From contig DQTK01000054.1 in NCBI GenBank assembly GCA_015662815.1, positions 1 to 37,508 of the forward strand: 37,508 nt of DNA. The letters run 5' to 3'. How positions within the stretch are numbered: the stretch's first letter is position 1; each line of letters opens with the position of its first letter. Both the position numbers and the translations under genes were made by a program. The notes under the pieces were generated by a model. It searched no databases. It was not told the DNA's origin and was given only the letters and a program-made list of their open reading frames with translations. Shown here in pieces: positions 6,840-17,299 of the stretch. The DNA is from Aquifex aeolicus. GTDB taxonomy: Bacteria; Aquificota; Aquificia; Aquificales; Aquificaceae.

Positions 6840-8069
6840 TTATACCTTTACACTTTGTAACTCTTCCTTTCCAACCTCAACTATGAGATAAACTTTATCT
6901 CCCTCCCTTACTCTTTCGACTGTTTTTAAACCTATAATATCTCCTTTTTCAGCTGATTGAACGGGTTTTCCGTCTAAATGAATACTTTCGACTTTTTGTC
7001 TCACTACTCCTGTTTTCTTACCTATTATATGAATGGTGTCTCCCAATTTAATCTCTCCACTTTCTACCTTTATCTCCGCTACGCTTATTCTGGGATAAAA
7101 TTTTTGAACTTTACCTATATAAACCTTCTTTTCCTTAGCTACACTTTCATTTACACCGAAACTAGCTTTTCCGAAATAGAAACCACTATCCCATTCTCTA
7201 TGGTAAACCCTGCTTACCATATCTATGAGCTGTGACCTTAATTTTTCGTCAAATTTTCCTTCAAGGAGAGCATCCCTCGCCGTTCTGTAAGCTTTAGTAA
7301 CCATATAAACGTAATCGGGGTTTTTGCTTCTACCTTCTATTTTCCAAGCATCCAAGAACATCAGGTATTCAACAATGTCAAGAGTCATTAAATCTCGTGC
7401 AGACATAACGTAATCTTCACCCAATATGTACTGTGCACCCTTTGCATTTGGATTAAGATCTCTTATAATCACTTGAAACTCATGTCTGCAAACTTGGTAG
7501 CACTCTCCCCTATTTCCGGATTTTTGGAATATCTCGTGGCTGAGAAAACACCTCCCTGATATTGCCATACACATCGCCCCGTGAACAAAGACTTCTATTT
7601 CGAGATTTGTATTCTCCTTTAGCTTTTTAAGTTGTTCTAGGTTGAGCTCCTTTGCAGGGACTATTCTCTTTATACCCATATTTTCAAAAACCTTAGCACT
7701 TACCCTGTTGGCTATCCCTGTCATTACTGATGCATGGGTTTCTATTCCCAGTTCTAACGACTTGGTCATTACGGCAAAATCCCAAGCTATTACTGCATCT
7801 ATTCCAGACTCTTTGACCTTGTATAATACCTCCTCTACATAGGGTAAATCTTCGTCAAAAACTATGGAGTTTAAAGTGAGATATGCCCTTACATTATTCT
7901 CACCACAATATTCCTTTATATCTTTTAGTTCATCTGTTGAAAAATTCCTTTTGAGGGAACGCTGATTTAATTTATCTAATCCAAAGTAAATAGCTTCCGC
8001 TCCTGCCTTTATGGCGGCTGATAAACCTTCCCAGCTTCCTGCAGGGGCAAGTATTTCAGGCTTTTTCAT
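6840..8069 (-). CDS. U32 peptidase-family protein, probably tRNA/rRNA hydroxylation factor
   Basis: The 409-residue protein begins MKKPEILAPAGSWEGL, the U32 signature with a TIM-barrel start (AGAEAIYFGLDKLNQR). A central region has FVHGAMCMAISGRCFLS and NRGECYQVCR, giving four conserved Cys that in relatives may hold an Fe-S cluster. DAWKIEGRSKNPDYV is followed by a C-terminal beta-barrel domain (about 325-409). Bacterial relatives include TrhP/YegQ, which takes part in tRNA U34 hydroxylation, and RlhA, so RNA modification is more likely than proteolysis. I use the Met at 8069. An upstream in-frame Met at 8102 would overlap guaA. It follows guaA by 23 bp. Confidence 0.8.
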   Translation of the reverse strand: MKKPEILAPAGSWEGLSAAIKAGAEAIYFGLDKLNQRSLKRNFSTDELKDIKEYCGENNVRAYLTLNSIVFDEDLPYVEEVLYKVKESGIDAVIAWDFAVMTKSLELGIETHASVMTGIANRVSAKVFENMGIKRIVPAKELNLEQLKKLKENTNLEIEVFVHGAMCMAISGRCFLSHEIFQKSGNRGECYQVCRHEFQVIIRDLNPNAKGAQYILGEDYVMSARDLMTLDIVEYLMFLDAWKIEGRSKNPDYVYMVTKAYRTARDALLEGKFDEKLRSQLIDMVSRVYHREWDSGFYFGKASFGVNESVAKEKKVYIGKVQKFYPRISVAEIKVESGEIKLGDTIHIIGKKTGVVRQKVESIHLDGKPVQSAEKGDIIGLKTVERVREGDKVYLIVEVGKEELQSVKV

Positions 8070-8092
8070 ATTAGCTATAAATTTAGATGAAA

Positions 8093-9625
8093 TTATTCCC
8101 ACTCTATAGTAGAAGGCGGTTTTGAAGAAACATCGTAAACCACCCTGTTAACCCCTTTTACTTCGTTTATTATCCTTCTCATCACTCTATCCAGAAAATC
8201 ATAGGGAAGTCTGTACCAGTCCGCAGTCATTCCATCCACACTCTCCACAGCTCTTAAAGCTATTACCTTTTCGTACGTTCTCACATCACCCATAACACCT
8301 ACGGACTTTACAGGAAGTAGAACCGCAAAAGCTTGCCATATACGGTCATAAAGACCTTCCTTTTTTAATTCTTCTATAAATATAGAGTCCGCTCTTCTGA
8401 GGATTTCTAAATCCTCTTTATTAATCGAACCTATAATTCTTATCGCTAAACCCGGTCCCGGGAAAGGATGCCTTTTCAAGATTTCTTCGGGAATTCCTAG
8501 TAGCTTACCTATTTGTCTTACCTCATCTTTAAACAGTTCTCTGAAGGGTTCTAAGAGTTTTAAATTCATTCTTTCGGGAATACCTCCCACGTTATGATGG
8601 GTTTTTATTTTTGCACTTCCCTTAATTCCTGCACTTTCAACTACATCGGGATATAAGGTTCCTTGAAGTAAGAACTCGGCATCTTCTATTTTCTTGGCTT
8701 CTCTTTCAAAAACCTCTATAAAGGTTCTTCCTATGATTTTTCTCTTTTCTTCCGGGTCTTCAACACCTTTGAGACGTTCTAAAAATAATTCACTTGCATC
8801 TACGACGGTTAAAGGTAATCCCAAGGATTTTAAGTTCCTTTCTACTTCTTTTCTTTCATTCAACCTAAGTAGTCCGTGGTCTATAAAGAAACAATGGAGT
8901 TGCTCTCCTATTGATTTGTGTGTAAGAACTGCTACAACGGTAGAGTCTACTCCCCCTGACAGAGCAGCGATTACTTTAGACTTCCCTACAGTTTGTTTTA
9001 TCTCTTCTATTTTTTCTTTAATGAAATCACCCATTTCCCAATTTCTTTGTGCTCCACAAACTCCGTAGACAAAATTAGCCAGCAGTTCTTTTCCGAAAAC
9101 CGTATGGGTAACCTCCGGATGAAATTGTAGACCGTAAATAGTTCTTTTTTTGTTCGCTATTACAGCATAAGGAGAATTTTCGGAAACCGCCAGAGTTTCA
9201 AATCCCGTAGGGAGTTTCACGACTTTATCAGCATGGGACATCCACACGTCACTTTCCTTTGGAATTCCTTCGAATATGGTGTTTCCTTTAATTACTTTGA
9301 GCCTTGCTCTTCCGTATTCTTGTTTTTCTGACTTTGCCACTTTTCCCCCAAGCTGGTGAGTGATTACCTGAAGACCATAACATATACCCAATATTGGAAT
9401 TCCAAGATTATAAATTTCAGGATCAGGTAGCGGTGCATCTTCCGCATAAACAGATGCAGGACCGCCCGAAAATATTATTCCGTAAGGAGCTTTCTTTTTA
9501 ATTTCTTCAGAAGGAGTATCCCAGTTTACTATTTCACTGTAAACTCCAAGTTCCCTAATCCTTCTGGCAATCAGTTGGACATATTGAGAACCAAAGTTAA
9601 CCACAATTATGGATTTCTTCCGCAT
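8093..9625 (-). CDS. guaA: GMP synthase (glutamine-hydrolysing)
   Basis: The 510-residue enzyme converts XMP to GMP. The N-terminal class I glutamine amidotransferase has the nucleophile Cys82 (ILGICYGLQ) with His169 and Glu171 ([10 protein letters not shown]). The ATP pyrophosphatase domain has its P-loop SGGVDST at 223-229. The C-terminal dimerisation domain contains [14 protein letters not shown] and ends KPPSTIEWE. Length and domain order are normal. It reads away from folE across a 64-bp AT-rich gap that must hold both promoters, and it probably leads a two-gene operon with the U32 gene. Confidence 0.97.
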   Translation of the reverse strand: MRKKSIIVVNFGSQYVQLIARRIRELGVYSEIVNWDTPSEEIKKKAPYGIIFSGGPASVYAEDAPLPDPEIYNLGIPILGICYGLQVITHQLGGKVAKSEKQEYGRARLKVIKGNTIFEGIPKESDVWMSHADKVVKLPTGFETLAVSENSPYAVIANKKRTIYGLQFHPEVTHTVFGKELLANFVYGVCGAQRNWEMGDFIKEKIEEIKQTVGKSKVIAALSGGVDSTVVAVLTHKSIGEQLHCFFIDHGLLRLNERKEVERNLKSLGLPLTVVDASELFLERLKGVEDPEEKRKIIGRTFIEVFEREAKKIEDAEFLLQGTLYPDVVESAGIKGSAKIKTHHNVGGIPERMNLKLLEPFRELFKDEVRQIGKLLGIPEEILKRHPFPGPGLAIRIIGSINKEDLEILRRADSIFIEELKKEGLYDRIWQAFAVLLPVKSVGVMGDVRTYEKVIALRAVESVDGMTADWYRLPYDFLDRVMRRIINEVKGVNRVVYDVSSKPPSTIEWE

Positions 9626-9689
9626 AAGATTTAATAATATATGAGCAAAATTCTTATTTTACTTTTTCAAAAATTTTAAAATCTGAATT

Positions 9690-10244
9690 ATGGCTATAGA
9701 CAAGGAAAAAATAAAGCAGGCTATAAGGCTATTCCTCGAAGGAATAGGAGAAGACCCTGACAGGGAAGGACTCAGAGAAACTCCCGAAAGGGTTGCCCGT
9801 ATGTGGGAAGAGTTTGAACGTATTAGAACCTTTGATATGAAACTCTTCGAAGAATTCGGCGGCTATAACGAAATGGTTCTGGTAAAGGATATAAGATTCT
9901 ACAGTTTATGTGAACACCACCTTTTGCCTTTTTTTGGAAAAGTTCACATTGCATATATTCCCGATAAAAAGATATCTGGACTCTCAAAGTTAGTTAGAAC
10001 CGTAAGAGCTTTTGCCCTTAGACCTCAAGTTCAGGAAAGACTTACCGAAGAAATAGCGGATTTCCTTGAAAGAGAACTGGAACCAAAGGGTGTAGGTGTA
10101 GTAATAGAAGCAGAACACCTATGTATGTCTATGCGCGGGGTAATGTCTCCCGAGCATCTAACTGTGACCTCAGCCCTAAGAGGTGTATTCCTAAAGGACA
10201 TTAGAACTCGGGAAGAATTTCTAAAACTAGTTAAAGGTAAATAA
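9690..10244 (+). CDS. folE: GTP cyclohydrolase I (type IA)
   Basis: The 184-residue protein has the zinc and active-site motifs [10 protein letters not shown] (Cys74, His76, His77) and [10 protein letters not shown] (His143, Cys145). It also has ISGLSKLVR and the [12 protein letters not shown] helix. It converts GTP to dihydroneopterin triphosphate, the entry to folate, and so complements the unlinked folK in this window. The length is usual for bacterial FolE. The stop at 10244 abuts the last base of the convergent moxR gene. Confidence 0.96.
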   Translation: MAIDKEKIKQAIRLFLEGIGEDPDREGLRETPERVARMWEEFERIRTFDMKLFEEFGGYNEMVLVKDIRFYSLCEHHLLPFFGKVHIAYIPDKKISGLSKLVRTVRAFALRPQVQERLTEEIADFLERELEPKGVGVVIEAEHLCMSMRGVMSPEHLTVTSALRGVFLKDIRTREEFLKLVKGK

Positions 10245-11147
10245 TCAGGGAATGGGAACTTTTTCCATTATTTTGTTCATGAGCTCGCTAAAGGACACAT
10301 CATCCCTCAGGACTATCCTGTGGGAAACTACATAGGGTAAAAGTTCGATTATATCTTCGGGAACGACAAAATCCCTTTCCCTTATCAAAGCCAGAGCCCT
10401 TGAAGTATTAGCCAGATGGATAACTCCCCGTGTGGAAATGCCTAAAATTACAGAAGGGTGATTTCTTATCTCATTGGATATATTTACTATAAACTCTGCC
10501 ACCTCTGGGGAAATATATACGTTTTTTACTTCTTCTAAGGTAGTCAAGAGCTCATCTCTTCTAAAGAGAGGTCTTAGATTCTTTACCTCTTCCATGGGAT
10601 TTGTACCTTGAACTATCTGAATTTCATACTCCTTTGAGGGATAACCTATTGACAGCTTCATGGTGAAACGGTCAAGCTGGGCTTCCGGCAAAGGATAAGT
10701 TCCGTGATGTTCAATAGGATTTTGGGTAGCTATTACAAAAAAAGGTTCGGGAAGTTTATAGGTTTGACCGTCTATACTCACTTGTTTTTCCGCCATGGCT
10801 TCTAAAAGAGCACTCTGGGTTTTAGGTGTTCCCCGGTTGATTTCATCTGCAAGAACGATGTTATGGAAAATTGGACCCGGTTTAAATTCAAACTCCCTCG
10901 TTTTGGGGTTAAAAATGTTTACTCCCGTAATGTCCGATGGCATAAGATCACTTGTAAATTGAATTCTCGTAAAGGAGAGACCCAGAACCTTTGCTAGAGC
11001 TAAAGATAACATAGTTTTACCGGTTCCGGGTATATCCTCTATGAGGAGATGGCCTCCCGATAAAAAACAAACTAGAGCATTTTTAATTACTCTTTCCTTC
11101 CCCTTTATAACCTTGGATACCTCGGAAATTATAAGTTCCAAATCCAT
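10245..11147 (-). CDS. MoxR-family AAA+ ATPase
   Basis: From the Met at 11147 the protein has 300 residues: Walker A EDIPGTGKT near 37-45, Walker B IVLADEINRGTP, the sensor motif VIATQNPIEHHGTYPLPEAQLDRF, and a C-terminal lid domain. MoxR ATPases are chaperone-like and help assemble metal-containing or von Willebrand factor A-domain partners. The usual neighbours (DUF58 and VWA proteins) are not next to it here, so its partner is unknown. The upstream in-frame Met at 11201 is inside lon and is rejected. It diverges from lon across only 29 bp. Confidence 0.9.
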   Translation of the reverse strand: MDLELIISEVSKVIKGKERVIKNALVCFLSGGHLLIEDIPGTGKTMLSLALAKVLGLSFTRIQFTSDLMPSDITGVNIFNPKTREFEFKPGPIFHNIVLADEINRGTPKTQSALLEAMAEKQVSIDGQTYKLPEPFFVIATQNPIEHHGTYPLPEAQLDRFTMKLSIGYPSKEYEIQIVQGTNPMEEVKNLRPLFRRDELLTTLEEVKNVYISPEVAEFIVNISNEIRNHPSVILGISTRGVIHLANTSRALALIRERDFVVPEDIIELLPYVVSHRIVLRDDVSFSELMNKIMEKVPIP

Positions 11148-11150
11148 TGT

Positions 11151-11173
11151 TATAATTTTAAAATCAAAGGAGG
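11151..11173 (+). promoter_or_regulatory. Possible -10 box and Shine-Dalgarno of lon
   Basis: TATAAT at 11151-11156 is followed by AAAGGAGG at 11166-11173, four bases before the lon ATG at 11177. The Shine-Dalgarno is one of the clearest in the window. No good -35 hexamer was found at the expected distance inside moxR. Confidence 0.45.
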
Positions 11174-11176
11174 AAT

Positions 11177-13567
11177 ATGGTGAACGAGCTATTCCAAACA
11201 CCGCAAGTACCTACCGGGATTGCGGAATATCCCCTAATGCCTTTGAGGGACATAGTGATATTCCCGGCGATGGTTCAACCCTTATTTGTGGGAAGGCATT
11301 TCTCAATAAGGGCTATAGAAGAAGCCAATAAAAAGGACCGGTTAATCTTCTTGGTTCTTCAAAAGGATAAGGACGTAGAGGAACCGAAAGAAGGGGACGT
11401 ATACAAAGTCGGAGTAGTTGCTCACATACTTAGAACCGTTCCGATAGAGGACAGCAGGGTGAAAATCTTAGTTCAGGGATTAAAAAGGGGGATAATCAAA
11501 AATCTAAAGTGGAATGAAGATTACTGGTTAGCTGAAATTGACGTTATAGATGATAGAGATATTCCTCCCGAAGAGCAAAACATAGAGGATAAAGCTCTTG
11601 TAAAAGCTGTAAAAGAATCAATAGATAAACTGGTAAGCTTAGGAAAACAGATAATCCCAGATTTAGTGATACTTATAAAAGAGATAGAGGAGCTGGGAAG
11701 ACTTGCGGATATAGTAGCTTCCGTTTTAGATATAAAGTCCAATCAAGCCCAGGAAATACTTGAAATTTTAGACCCAAGGGAAAGGCTTAAGAAGGTTCAC
11801 AAGCTACTACAGGATGAGATAGGGTTTCTTGAGGTAAAACAGAGGATAAGTGAGATAGCCCGTGAGAAAATGGAGAAAGAACAACGGGAATACTTCCTGA
11901 GGCAGCAACTCAAAGCTATACAAGAGGAGCTAGGAGAAGCAGGAGGTATAAAAGCTGAAATAGAAGAATACAATAAGAAATTTGAAGAGATAAAACCTTG
12001 TCTTCCCGAAGAAGGGATTAAGGAAATAGAAAAAAATATAAAGAGATTAGAAAAGTTACATCCTGACTCTGCGGAAGCAGGAGTAATAAGAACCTGGTTA
12101 GATTGGGTTCTCGACCTTCCGTGGTGTACCAAAACTGAAGATAATTACGACTTGGAACGAGCAAGGGACATCTTGGATAGAGATCACTATGACCTTGAGA
12201 AGGTAAAAGACAGAATAATTGAGTATTTAGCAATAAAAAAGCTTACCCAAGGAAAGGAATCACCTACTCAAATCATGGCTTTTGTGGGACCTCCGGGTGT
12301 CGGAAAAACCTCTCTGGGACGTTCCATTGCTGAAGCCCTGGGGAGAAAGTTTATAAGAATAGCTTTGGGAGGAATAAGGGATGAAGCGGAAATAAGAGGT
12401 CACAGGAGAACCTATGTAGGTGCTATGCCCGGAAGAATTATACAGGCTATTAAACAAGCGGGAACTAAAAATCCTGTAATTATGCTGGACGAGATAGATA
12501 AACTTGCCATCTCCTTCCAAGGCGATCCGGCTGCGGCTTTACTTGAAGTTCTTGACCCTGAACAGAATAAAAAATTCACGGATTTATACATAGGAATTCC
12601 TTTCGATTTATCCGAGGTAATATTTATATGTACCGGAAATAGAGCCGATACCATTCCAACACCTCTTCTCGATAGAATGGAACTAATAACTCTTTCAGGA
12701 TACTCCGAAGAGGAAAAGTTGTTTATAGCCAAAAAGCATCTCATTCCCAAATTAATTCCCTTGCACGGACTCAAACCCGAAGAAGTTGAGTTTACAGATG
12801 AAGCTATACTTGAAATCATAAGAGGATATACAAGAGAAGCGGGTGTAAGAAATCTCCAAAGACAAATTTCTGCAGTTCTTAGAAAACTGGCTGTAAAAAA
12901 ACTACAAGGTCTGCAAGGGCCTTTCAAAATCTCTCCGGAGTTAGTCAAGAAACTTCTGGGTGTTTCCAGATACCGACCTGAGAAAGAAAAGATACCCCTT
13001 ATAGGTGTAGCCACAGGTTTAGCATGGACAGAAGTTGGTGGAGAAATAATGTTTATTGAAGCTACTAAGATGAAAGGTAAAGGTTCACTGGTATTGACGG
13101 GTTCTTTAGGAGATATAATGAAGGAAAGTGCGCAGGCGGCTCTTTCCTTTATCCGTTCCAAGGCAGAGGATTATGGTATAGATCCTGATATTTTCTCTCA
13201 GGTAGATATACACGTTCACGTCCCGGAAGGTGCTGTCCCGAAAGATGGTCCTTCTGCGGGAGTTGCAATAGCAACCGCACTTCTATCCCTTTTCACCGAC
13301 ACACCGGTGAGAATGGATGTAGCTATGACAGGAGAAATTACTCTAAGAGGTAGGGTTCTTCCCGTTGGAGGGCTAAAAGAAAAGATTCTCGCAGCAAAAA
13401 GAGCGGAAATTTACGAAGTAATCCTTCCGTTAAAAAATAAAGATGAAGTTTTGGAGGAACTTCCGGAATATGTAAGGGAAAAAATGACACTGCACTTTGT
13501 AGATAACCTCGATGAGGTATTCAGAATAGCTCTGGTAAAAGAACCCAAACCGGTCAAAGAGGCGTAA
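11177..13567 (+). CDS. lon: ATP-dependent Lon protease
   Basis: The 796-residue LonA protease degrades misfolded and regulatory proteins in the cytoplasm. It has the N-terminal substrate domain ([21 protein letters not shown]), a helical linker (about 200-300), and an AAA+ module with Walker A GPPGVGKT at 371-378 and Walker [11 protein letters not shown]. The serine protease domain has catalytic Ser693 in PKDGPSAG and Lys736 in [12 protein letters not shown]. The length is typical. The clear Shine-Dalgarno fixes the start. The last 14 bp overlap the convergent gene of unknown function. Confidence 0.97.
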   Translation: MVNELFQTPQVPTGIAEYPLMPLRDIVIFPAMVQPLFVGRHFSIRAIEEANKKDRLIFLVLQKDKDVEEPKEGDVYKVGVVAHILRTVPIEDSRVKILVQGLKRGIIKNLKWNEDYWLAEIDVIDDRDIPPEEQNIEDKALVKAVKESIDKLVSLGKQIIPDLVILIKEIEELGRLADIVASVLDIKSNQAQEILEILDPRERLKKVHKLLQDEIGFLEVKQRISEIAREKMEKEQREYFLRQQLKAIQEELGEAGGIKAEIEEYNKKFEEIKPCLPEEGIKEIEKNIKRLEKLHPDSAEAGVIRTWLDWVLDLPWCTKTEDNYDLERARDILDRDHYDLEKVKDRIIEYLAIKKLTQGKESPTQIMAFVGPPGVGKTSLGRSIAEALGRKFIRIALGGIRDEAEIRGHRRTYVGAMPGRIIQAIKQAGTKNPVIMLDEIDKLAISFQGDPAAALLEVLDPEQNKKFTDLYIGIPFDLSEVIFICTGNRADTIPTPLLDRMELITLSGYSEEEKLFIAKKHLIPKLIPLHGLKPEEVEFTDEAILEIIRGYTREAGVRNLQRQISAVLRKLAVKKLQGLQGPFKISPELVKKLLGVSRYRPEKEKIPLIGVATGLAWTEVGGEIMFIEATKMKGKGSLVLTGSLGDIMKESAQAALSFIRSKAEDYGIDPDIFSQVDIHVHVPEGAVPKDGPSAGVAIATALLSLFTDTPVRMDVAMTGEITLRGRVLPVGGLKEKILAAKRAEIYEVILPLKNKDEVLEELPEYVREKMTLHFVDNLDEVFRIALVKEPKPVKEA

Positions 13568-15053
13568 TCTCTATCATGAATATTTCTCCTTTATTCTGTA
13601 TGGATAATGTTCCCTTACTTCCCGTTATTACAAATATTCTCCCCTTGCTGTCTTTGACTATGGCCTGAATAGCTCCTTCAAATTTCCTTCCCTTTAACTT
13701 TATAATATCGTAAATTTTTCCTTTCTTCTTAATCACCGTCCAGAGTTCACCTTCGGTAAATTTTGTAAATCCCACCAATTCAAATACACTACTTGACCTA
13801 TTTTTAACTACAAGTGGCAGAAGTTCTTTGTAAACCTTAGTAAACGTCGGTTTAACGTAAAAGAAGTATTTATCTCCTTCTCCGTAATCGTATACTCCGG
13901 GAATTTGTGCGGTTGTATAGGAAAGTCCGAAACCGTTTTCCGAGAGAACTTCCTCTTCACCTATGAATACCCTTAGCCTTCTTTCATTGTCTACAAAAAC
14001 CAAAATATTATCTTTTTTTGCAGCACCGTCTATTCTGAAACCTTCGGGAAGGTTTAAACGTTCCTTTTTTACAAGTTTATTTCCTTCAAGTTCAAACCTG
14101 TAAACCTCTCCCCAAGAAATTCCTTCACCCAGCTCTTGACCTACCAGAACCTCTTCCCCTTTTTCAACGAAAATTCCAAAAATATAAGGGATATTCCTTT
14201 TGACAAGTATCAGTGTATCGCCTACGGGTTTTAATATAGATGAATTTGCAGACCCACCGGAAACGGAGTTTACCACAATCAAGCTTTCTTTTTCGTTATT
14301 ATAACAAACCACCCCCACGGGATATCCGGGGGGAAGTGAATAAGACGTAATTTCTACGAAATCCGTTTTTAAAACTTCGTAGACTTTAAGCTTATCCGGG
14401 AAAAGGACAACCAAATAATCTTTTTTACCAAAGAGTTTACATATATCCGCGGAAAGAGGTAAGTCACTTAAACTCCTTACGAACTTAGCTTTTATAACAT
14501 AGTCTTCAAATACAGTTTCCCTTCCATTGGAGGCAACACCGAAAACGGGGAAAAAGGCTATAGGTTTTCCTTTAAAGGAAACTCCGTAACCCTTTTCCAT
14601 TTCTTTTACAACGTAATCGCAGTTGTCTTTTCCTCTGCTTAGATTCTCGATTACTTGACTTAAAGAGTAAAAGCCCTCCTCTTTGCCGATATAACAAACT
14701 TTGCCAGTATATAGCTTAATCCTATCTCCTGCTTTAAATCCATTATCTTCAATTACTTTCGCTACAGAAAAATTATCCTTTGGAAGTATTATTTCAATCC
14801 CACCAACTTTTTTCTCATCGTATCCTAAGACTTCCTTTGTAATAGGGTGAATTATAGCTTCACCCTTTTGGAAAACCTCAAATCTTTCTCCGGGAAAAAC
14901 TTTTCCTTTGGGAAGGTCTATTATTACTCTGGAGTCTTCTTTCTTTACTATAAAACCTTCCCTTTTGAAAAAGTTCAAAAGCTCCTGAGGGACTTGGGAA
15001 AAGGAAAAGCTAATAGCGAAGAATAGAAACAGAAAAATATTAAACGTACTCAC
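13554..15053 (-). CDS. Exported 499-residue protein of unknown function
   Basis: The protein starts with GTG and has a signal peptide (hydrophobic [15 protein letters not shown], cleavage probably just before QVPQE). Residues about 60-120 include [25 protein letters not shown] and [14 protein letters not shown]. That pattern recalls the FlgT C-terminal-like fold and similar envelope beta domains, but only weakly. The rest is beta-rich with repeated strand-turn units (about 190-499) and could be a beta-propeller. I cannot assign a function. Its start overlaps the leuB 3' end by 14 bp, so it is likely translated with leuB, and its 3' end overlaps lon. Confidence 0.8.
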   Translation of the reverse strand: MSTFNIFLFLFFAISFSFSQVPQELLNFFKREGFIVKKEDSRVIIDLPKGKVFPGERFEVFQKGEAIIHPITKEVLGYDEKKVGGIEIILPKDNFSVAKVIEDNGFKAGDRIKLYTGKVCYIGKEEGFYSLSQVIENLSRGKDNCDYVVKEMEKGYGVSFKGKPIAFFPVFGVASNGRETVFEDYVIKAKFVRSLSDLPLSADICKLFGKKDYLVVLFPDKLKVYEVLKTDFVEITSYSLPPGYPVGVVCYNNEKESLIVVNSVSGGSANSSILKPVGDTLILVKRNIPYIFGIFVEKGEEVLVGQELGEGISWGEVYRFELEGNKLVKKERLNLPEGFRIDGAAKKDNILVFVDNERRLRVFIGEEEVLSENGFGLSYTTAQIPGVYDYGEGDKYFFYVKPTFTKVYKELLPLVVKNRSSSVFELVGFTKFTEGELWTVIKKKGKIYDIIKLKGRKFEGAIQAIVKDSKGRIFVITGSKGTLSIQNKGEIFMIEITPL

Positions 15054-16134
15054 CTTTAAACCTCTCTATGTTTTCCAAAATTTTGTCGGTAATTTCTTTA
15101 GTTCCTACCTTAATCAAACCTTCACTCCATATGTCCGGTGTTCTATAACCTTGGTTTAGTGTCTCTTCAACGGATTTCTCAATAAGGTCATAGGCTTTAT
15201 CCATTCCGAAAGAGTACTTGAGCATCATAGCTGCAGAGAGTATGGTAGCTATAGGATTAGCTATACCCTTACCTGCTATATCGGGAGCTGAACCGTGAAC
15301 CGGTTCGTATAGAGCGTATTTATCTCCTATACTCGCCGACGGAAGCATTCCAAGACTTCCTACTACTACTCCGGCTTCGTCGGATAAGATATCCCCGAAA
15401 ATGTTGCCTGTGACTATTACATCGAAGGTTGTCGGTCTTCTAACGAGCTGCATCGCACAATTATCAACGTAGAGGTATTCCAGTTCAACATCTGGAAAGT
15501 TTTTCTTTTCCTCTTCTACTACTTGCCTCCATAAAGCACTCACTTCTAAAACATTGGCCTTATCTACACTGGTGAGTTTTCTCCTTCTCTTCTTCGCTAT
15601 TTCAAAACCTTTCCTTACAACCCTTCTTATTTCCTCTTCAGTATATTTCATGGTATTTACAGCATACCTTTTACCTCCCTCCTCGAAAATACCTCTGGGT
15701 TCCCCATAGTATATTCCCGAAGTAAGTTCTCTTATAACTAGCATATCCGTTCCCTTTACCACATCTTCCTTTAATGGAGATGCTGCTACTAAGGCATCCC
15801 ATACTTTTGCCGGTCTAAGATTTGCATACAGGTCGAGTTCCTTTCTTATTTTTAAGAGTCCTTTCTCAGGCCTTTTGTCCGTAGGAAGATTATCCCACTT
15901 TGGTCCTCCAACCGCTCCGAGAAGTATAGCGTCGGAATCTCTGCAGAGCTCTAAGGTTTCATCGGGAAGAGGGGTTCCCATTTCGTCTATAGCTATTCCA
16001 CCTATTAATCCCTCCCTGTATTCAAACTGAACACCGTAAATTTCTCCAATTTTGCCCAAAACCCTGAGTGCCTGCTCGGTTATCTCCGGACCTATACCGT
16101 CTCCCTTTAAAAGGGCTATCTTGTATTTCTTCAT
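15040..16134 (-). CDS. leuB: 3-isopropylmalate dehydrogenase
   Basis: From the Met at 16134 the enzyme has 364 residues: KIALLKGDGIGPEITEQAL at the N-terminus, LLGAVGGPKWDNLP, the substrate motif LRPAKVW, and the signature GNIFGDILSDEAGVVVGSLG, with EPVHGSAPDIAGKG near the C-terminus. It catalyses the NAD-dependent oxidative decarboxylation step of leucine synthesis. An open stretch of 50 codons upstream lies inside carA and does not look like LeuB, so it is excluded. No other leu genes are nearby. It diverges from carA across 43 bp. Confidence 0.96.
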   Translation of the reverse strand: MKKYKIALLKGDGIGPEITEQALRVLGKIGEIYGVQFEYREGLIGGIAIDEMGTPLPDETLELCRDSDAILLGAVGGPKWDNLPTDKRPEKGLLKIRKELDLYANLRPAKVWDALVAASPLKEDVVKGTDMLVIRELTSGIYYGEPRGIFEEGGKRYAVNTMKYTEEEIRRVVRKGFEIAKKRRRKLTSVDKANVLEVSALWRQVVEEEKKNFPDVELEYLYVDNCAMQLVRRPTTFDVIVTGNIFGDILSDEAGVVVGSLGMLPSASIGDKYALYEPVHGSAPDIAGKGIANPIATILSAAMMLKYSFGMDKAYDLIEKSVEETLNQGYRTPDIWSEGLIKVGTKEITDKILENIERFKGEYV

Positions 16135-16177
16135 ACTGATGTATTTTAAAGGAAGAAAGTATAGAATAAAATCCGAT

Positions 16178-17299
16178 ATGCGTAAACGTGCCATCTTAGC
16201 CCTCGAAGACGGCTCATATTTCATCGGATACTCTTTCGGAGCTTCGGGTGAAACCCAAGGAGAGCTAATTTTCAACACATCCATGACAGGTTATCAAGAA
16301 ATACTTACAGACCCCTCTTATAAAGGCCAGATAGTAGTGATGACATATACTCAGATAGGAAATTACGGTATCACCGAGGAAGATATAGAGAGTAAAGGCA
16401 TTCAGGTAAACGGCTTTGTGGTAAGAGAAGCCTTCTTTAAGTATTCCAATTGGAGGGCTAAAAAGGGCTTGGATGAATATTTGGAGGAATACGGTGTAGT
16501 GGGAATTTACGGTATAGATACCAGAGCCCTTGTAAAAAAGATAAGGGAAAAAGGAACTATGAAGGGAGTAATTTCCACAATAGAAGAAGACCCGATAAAA
16601 CTGGTAGAAAAAGCAAAAAGAATACCTGACATTTCTCAGCAAAACCTCGTTGAGAAGGTTTCTACCCGCAAAGTGTATCACTGGAATGAAGGAGATTACG
16701 ATCTCATCAAAGGGTTCCTAAGAAGAAATAACGATAAACCCGTGATAGCCGTTATAGATTTTGGTGTAAAGTTCAACATTCTAAGAAGACTTGTATCGGA
16801 AGGAGCAAGAGTAGTCGTTATTCCCCCTAAGGATGCGGAAAGGATATTAGAAGAGATAAATCCCGACGCTATATTCCTTTCCAATGGGCCCGGAGACCCC
16901 CAAAGGGTTGTGGAAGGTATAAGATTGGTCGGGAAGTATAAGGAGAAGAAGCCCATCATGGGTATATGCTTGGGATGTCAAATTATAGGGCTTGCATTGG
17001 GAGGAAAAACTTATAAACTGAAGTTCGGACATCACGGAGCAAATCATCCCGTAAAGGACCTAAGAACCGGCAAAATAGAAATCACAGCCCAAAACCACAA
17101 CTTCGCAATAGACCCAGAAAGTCTACCTCAAGATGTTGAGATTACCCATGTCAATCTTTTAGACAATACCATTGAAGGTATAAGACACAAAGAGCTACCT
17201 ATATTCGCTCTGCAGTATCACCCGGAGAACTCGCCTGGACCCCACGATTCATACTATTTGTTTAAAGAATTTGTAAAACTTGCTCAGGCTGGAAAATGA
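16178..17299 (+). CDS. carA: Carbamoyl-phosphate synthase small subunit
   Basis: The 373-residue glutaminase subunit begins MRKRAILALEDGSYF with the CarA N-terminal fold (TGYQEILTDPSYKGQIV). The class I amidotransferase domain has Cys264 (MGICLGCQ), His348 and Glu350 (YHPENSPGPHDS). It supplies ammonia to the large subunit for carbamoyl phosphate, the substrate of the adjacent pyrB product. The residue after the nucleophile loop is Cys (LGCQ) where many homologues have His (LGHQ). The stop overlaps the pyrB start (ATGA at 17296-17299). carB is not in the window. Confidence 0.96.
   Translation: MRKRAILALEDGSYFIGYSFGASGETQGELIFNTSMTGYQEILTDPSYKGQIVVMTYTQIGNYGITEEDIESKGIQVNGFVVREAFFKYSNWRAKKGLDEYLEEYGVVGIYGIDTRALVKKIREKGTMKGVISTIEEDPIKLVEKAKRIPDISQQNLVEKVSTRKVYHWNEGDYDLIKGFLRRNNDKPVIAVIDFGVKFNILRRLVSEGARVVVIPPKDAERILEEINPDAIFLSNGPGDPQRVVEGIRLVGKYKEKKPIMGICLGCQIIGLALGGKTYKLKFGHHGANHPVKDLRTGKIEITAQNHNFAIDPESLPQDVEITHVNLLDNTIEGIRHKELPIFALQYHPENSPGPHDSYYLFKEFVKLAQAGK

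Noticed and set aside
8694-9068. 124-residue plus-strand frame inside guaA
   Set aside because: It is serine-rich antisense of a strongly conserved gene, with no start signal or family.
12412-13161. 249-residue minus-strand frame inside lon
   Set aside because: It is a long shadow frame caused by the codon use of lon, with no recognisable domains.
16135-16284. N-terminal extension of LeuB by 50 residues
   Set aside because: The extension is the antisense of carA, has no LeuB character, and the family starts at the Met at 16134.
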